Shown here one piece after another: positions 57,646 through 62,000 of a DNA stretch of 62,000 nucleotides. Numbering within the stretch: the first letter of the stretch is position 1; each line of letters starts with the position of its first letter. The translations under genes and the position numbers were made by a program. Source of the stretch: Branchiostoma floridae (taxonomy: Eukaryota > Chordata > Leptocardii > Amphioxiformes > Branchiostomatidae). The notes under the pieces are model-generated. The model did no database searches and had not been told where the DNA came from. It worked only from the letters and a program-made list of their open reading frames with translations. The stretch spans positions 86,309 to 148,308 of the forward strand of contig NW_023365693.1 of NCBI RefSeq assembly GCF_000003815.2, written 5' to 3'.

Positions 57646-59279
57646 ATACAGTACCCGCTGACAAGACACATACATGTACATGTAGCAGGGCCCTGTTGTT
57701 GGTCTGGGTCTCTCTTACATCGGAGTTTTGTTACAACTGGACGTTGTTTGAAAGCCTGAATCACTATGTGTAACACTACAATGTGCACATTACGCCAAAA
57801 TGCAGTTACTCAGGCAACTGGATATGCTTGTGGAAACTATCAGACGGTTTCAGGTAGCACCCACTATACTTCGTCAGTGACACTGAAGAGATCAATCATA
57901 TTAACTAGATTGCATGTACTGTTAGAGTAGATTAGATTAGTTGTTAGATTCTAGGAATAGTACATATTTCAACTGATTCAACTGATACACAGATTCATTG
58001 TACCTGTTACTATTGTCGGGCAATTAAGTTCTTCTAGCCAGTTGCTTGAGTAACGGCTTTTTTACATATCGTATTAACAGGATGTCTTACCTTCAACTAC
58101 ATGATGCCAAAATGATTCACGCCCCTTGCTCTTTTATTCTTATTTTTATTCTTATACATACAATGTGCCATTTACAAGTACAGTTTCATGACTGCATTTT
58201 ATTAACAACAGAATATGGCAGTGTTTTGCGCTTACTATTTAAAACATACATACACATAATAAGGTTTCATAAAGTTGTCATTTGACCAGTAGTAATTAAT
58301 TCTGCAACAATTATCATTTACTACTGAAAAAAAGAAAAGAAAACTAGCTCCATACACTAAATAGTTTGCTCTTTTATTGCTGCTCCGGGGAACGTCGTGT
58401 TTGATGAAAATTATGATTTTGCCTGCTTTGTACTTTTACGATTTTGCCTGCTTTGTACGTCTACGATTTTGCCTGCTTTGTACGATTAGCAAATCTACAT
58501 TTTTCATCTCAATGAAAAATAGAGATATGAATTTTAGTTTCTGGTGTGTCTGTCTGCCTGTCAATCTCGTTGTCTGTCTGTGTTTCCGGAGTTTTTTTGT
58601 AATCAGCATAAGTCAAGAACCTCTGGATGGATTACGATGATATTTGATATGTGGGTAGGTGTTGGGAACAAGACAAAGATCAAGGTCATTTCTGGACCCC
58701 CTTGTATGTGACCTTGGTACTACAGCAGAAATTTCGTTTTTTTTTTAATCGTTTGAACTGGATGTGATGTGGTCTTGTTGTTTGCGTAACCGATACAACG
58801 TCCTCGACGTAATGCTGGCTGTTGTAATATATCAGAAGTGTAACGTTAACGTCTGGATCGTGTTCAGCACCCACGCACTCTGCAGGTTACGTCATAACTA
58901 GTTAGCGTTGACAGAGGCCAGCTTATACTTAAGTATTAGATTATTATTCATGGTAAGTGATATTTGTTTTTAAAATCAACTGGTTTGTTCAAAACTGACA
59001 GAAAACTGGCTGACAACTACATTGTTAACATCTGTTAAATAAGTTGTCATCTTGGGGACATACTCAACGACAACTCCATCTTACATAAGTCATTTTCGAT
59101 GTTACGTTACACATTGAAAGTTAGACATAAAAATCGGCTCCTGCGTGCGAAAAAGGGTGAGTTCTTACGGCGTGATGAGACATCTGGAAGGTGTCCATGA
59201 CCGGCCGAACTGCCATCAATGTCATACCCACTTAGCCTGGATAGAAACCACCCCGGTCTGTATCGTAAATGGGTCGTCA

Positions 59280-59995
59280 TGGATAATCTCCAAGCAGATC
59301 TTGCTGTGGCAAATGAGAAGGAGTTTAGCCGGCAGAGGAGTTATGGGCCATAGCGATCTTCGCTATGCNNNNNNNNNNNNNNNNNNNNNNNNNNNNNNNN
59401 NNNNNNNNNNNNNNNNNNNNNNNNNNNNNNNNNNNNNNNNNNNNNNNNNNNNNNNNNNNNNNNNNNNNCTCTCCAAGCAGAGGTTGAGTAGCGGAGATAC
59501 AGTAGCAATAGGTAAATTTACGGTGGCGCTCCTCGAGCGCACCGGTAAATTTTCCGACTTCTACAGTAACTGTATCTCATCCTCCTACGCAGGCACATCA
59601 AATAGCCACATCCATTGTGACAGGCAGTTTGGCTGTTGGATGTCCCTGCGTAGGATCGGAGGATGCTGTATCTCCGCGAATCAACCTCTGCTTACCCTGG
59701 GAAACCAGCTCGAGAAGCTTCGCAAATAAGAGTTACCGATCCCCTGCCTAACGCGCGCCCTCCCGCCTCTATGCACCCGCCCCACTACCAGCTGGCCCCA
59801 CTTACGCCGGTCCCCAACTATCGCTCGCTTCTCGCCGAAAGAGGCAAGTGATAGTTGGGGCCAGCTGGTTCGTGGGCCGGCGGGTGTTAGGCGGCGGGTG
59901 TTCCGTGCGCGCGTGTTGTAGGGATCGGTAAACTTTGCGTGCCTCGTTAGGAGTCTGCGTTTTCCCAGGGTAACCTCTGCTTGGAGACTAGTGTA
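59280..59995. repeat. Hairpin-dense block around the second assembly gap
   Basis: Inverted pairs include TCTCCAAGCAGAGGTT (59470) with AACCTCTGCTTGGAGA (about 59971), CCCCAACTATC with GATAGTTGGGG around 59830, CCAGCTGGCCCC with GGGGCCAGCTGG, and CATAGCGATCTTCGCTATG directly left of the gap. The CAAGCAGA-type ends suggest a large foldback element that broke the assembly. Confidence 0.75.
59369..59468. other. Assembly gap (100 N)
   Basis: A run of exactly 100 N inside the hairpin-dense block. The left flank ends in a CATAGCG hairpin and the right flank begins with a terminal inverted repeat. Confidence 0.99.
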
Positions 59996-60473
59996 CTTTA
60001 CCCTGCGACGCTGGGTAGCCTGACATTAGCAGACGGCGCACACACAGCTCGCTGTCACACCGTGTGTTCACAGTAAAGTGTAAAACCAACAAACGCTCCG
60101 GAACTGGGACTACCGCCAGACACTAATCGGTTTTATACGTGAGCTACTGACTTTACATTTGGAAAGTCACTGGGACTAAAGGGTAGGGTCTGAAACTGTT
60201 CTGCCAGTTCATTCTAAGGTGACGCTGAAGTAGAGTGATGGATGTCACTCGAAACGTTCAGAAGTAAATATCCGTTTTTTATCCAGTTGTACTGATAGAA
60301 TTGCCTTTGGATATTTTTTACGTGAATGTCTAACCTTCATACATGAATCGAATTTAAAGTGAAAAGAGTTTGGCTGCTGTAGATGTTAAGAAAATGTATG
60401 GTTGCTGTAGATGTTGTGAAAAATCGTCTGACATATGACCCCAACCCATGTTACGTAACGGCTTAACAATAAC

Positions 60474-61240
60474 GAAGCCAATAAGTACCACTAGTTTTTA
60501 AGCAAACAATGGCAGTGTTTGATGACTCTCATACAACAACAGCGGTTTGTACAACATGTACTTTGTTCATTATAACAGTTGTTGTACAGCAGGTTTGCAA
60601 CAGGGAATTTTGGCGTCGCAGATATGTCGTCCGATCTTAACTTCCTTGCGACGAGAATATTATAAAACCTAAAGAAACATATCTTTGTAGCCTACAGGGA
60701 ATCGGTATATAAAAGCTGGCAGGTCCTTTAAACGAAGCCAGTAAGCAGTTTAGTAGTTAAGCAAACAGTGGCAATATTTGTGTCGTCCCTGACTATGTCC
60801 ATGCCCCACAACTTGGTTTGTTTACACAGGGCCTGTTCCTGATAACAAGTTGTCGTGCGACAAGGTTACAACAGCAACTTCTTGCGTCCACTGTCGTAGA
60901 TATATATATTGCACGATCTTACCTGCCTTGCGAGGAACGTATTATACTTTGCAGTAAAGCCAACAAGAAGCTCTAATTTTTAAGCAAACAGTGGCAATAT
61001 TTTTGTCACCGCTGACTTTGCCATTTCACTAGTGGTTTGCACACATAGATGCTGTTCCTAATAAAATTTAGTGGTACGAGAAGTTCACAATTGCAAAGTC
61101 TTCTACCGTTTATTGTCGTTTATATGCAACACGGTCATTGCGATAAGAAGATAGTAGTAGATTACTGAAATGGAGCCAGTAAGTATCACCAGTCATTTAG
61201 CAAACAGTGTTAATATTTTTGCCGTCCCTGACTTTGCCCC
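60474..61240. repeat. Decayed tandem array, units of about 220-260 bp
   Basis: AAGCCAGTAAG-like starts followed by AGCAAACAGTGGCAATATTT recur at about 60474, 60734, 60956 and 61172. A TATATAAAAG box lies at about 60706, just before one unit. No open frame is conserved between units. Confidence 0.7.
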
Positions 61241-61329
61241 TCAGTCAGCCAAATGTCAGCAATGGCTTGTACACACGCACCACCGTCTGTATTGAATGAT
61301 TGATGTGCACGTTTGAACCTGGGAGCGGG

Positions 61330-61700
61330 GGCGAGTTCCGGCTGGAGGCGGCCACACTGGGGCAGAAAATGTTTTTATCTTTTACAACAAACCTTTGTCT
61401 TACGCCATGTGAAAACTTTAAGACAAAGAGCAGATCTTTAAGACGATGACAGGAGGAGTTTCGTAGACGGGATTTTCCTAAAATAATGCTTAATTTCATC
61501 CACGGTCATTCTGGGGCACCAAAAGTATTTAACTCTTACAGCACACCTCCGTCTTACGCCATATGTCACGACTTAAGACAAAGAGACTATGATATCAGGA
61601 GTTTCTTAGATATGTTCTTCAGAAAGTAATCCTTAATTCTATCCTTGGTCGCCCTGGGACCCCAAAGTTTTCAAACTTCCGTCTTACGCTGTCTTACGGG
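61330..61700. repeat. Tandem units of about 150 bp near the right edge
   Basis: CTGGGG, an A/T-rich stretch and CGTCTTACGCCAT followed by TTAAGACAAAGAG recur at about 61360, 61510 and 61655. Dense GTCTTAAGAC-type palindromes continue to the window end. Related TCTTAAGACGTCTTAACG lies at 56760. Confidence 0.6.
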
Positions 61701-62000
61701 AAGGGTTAGACAAAGTATATAACAGAGGTACAGTTTGTTTACATCCATCTAGAGCAGAGTTGCAGAGAATATTTCGAGCCCTGTTGACTACATCTGTACT
61801 GCGTCGCCCCGAGCAAAGTGGGGTTCAAGGTCCAGAACGAGCTGAGTCAAGTTTCGCAGACACACGTTAGACTTCTCACGGACGTCTTAAGGAACAACCA
61901 AGTCTTAAAACAGTCTTAAGACAGTCAACATGTCGTCTTAACGCCACAAGATAAACAGTGTTCCAGAAAATGGACTAAATTTAAGTCTCAAGGCAGTCAA

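Overview
The window looks like nuclear genomic DNA of an amphioxus (Branchiostoma-like cephalochordate). The reasons are many short exons with GT-AG introns, a C2H2 zinc-finger protein with the alternating [10 protein letters not shown] / YKCDQC finger style common in lancelets, several kinds of short inverted-repeat transposons, tRNA-derived SINEs and non-LTR retrotransposon tails. It is not prokaryotic. There are two 100-N assembly gaps (22783-22882 and 59369-59468).

Layout. Two conserved nuclear RNA-biology genes sit head to head around a promoter of about 500 bp (29534-30030). To the left, on the minus strand, is ZFC3H1 (29533 down to at least 272), the CCCH-zinc-finger scaffold that links the nuclear exosome helicase MTR4 to polyadenylated RNA. 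I assembled 30 coding exons, all phase-consistent and about 1,839 residues; the last few hundred residues lie beyond the left edge. To the right, on the plus strand, is RBM28 (30031-52591), the nucleolar Nop4-type ribosome-assembly factor. It has 20 exons totalling 2,493 nt, which is exactly 831 codons including the stop. The large RBM28 intron 10 carries an antisense two-exon C2H2 zinc-finger gene (42845 to 39643, 512 aa). From 53.2 kb to the right end I find no convincing gene, only repeats, a hairpin-rich block around the second gap, decayed tandem arrays and one possible first exon at 55529.

The most striking feature is not a gene. At least 14 exons of ZFC3H1 and RBM28 have tandem partial copies of themselves in the adjacent intron or 3' UTR. 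Most copies contain the end of the exon plus its splice site. They occur on the donor side (ZFC3H1 exons 3, 12, 16, 21, 24, 25, 26; RBM28 exon 16), the acceptor side (ZFC3H1 exons 7, 15, 20; RBM28 exons 5 and 14) and around the stop codon (RBM28 exon 20). Copy number ranges from 1 to about 13 and divergence from near-identical to badly decayed. From memory, exon-boundary minisatellites called 'mirages' have been described at the amphioxus Adh locus; I could not check that. The density here, and one array whose units could be read as phase-symmetric 105-nt mini-exons, deserve a closer look.

The rest is a varied set of non-autonomous transposons. Several have clean target-site duplications that I could read directly: 8 bp (hAT-like), TTAA (piggyBac-like), 3 bp (Harbinger-like) and TA (mariner-like).
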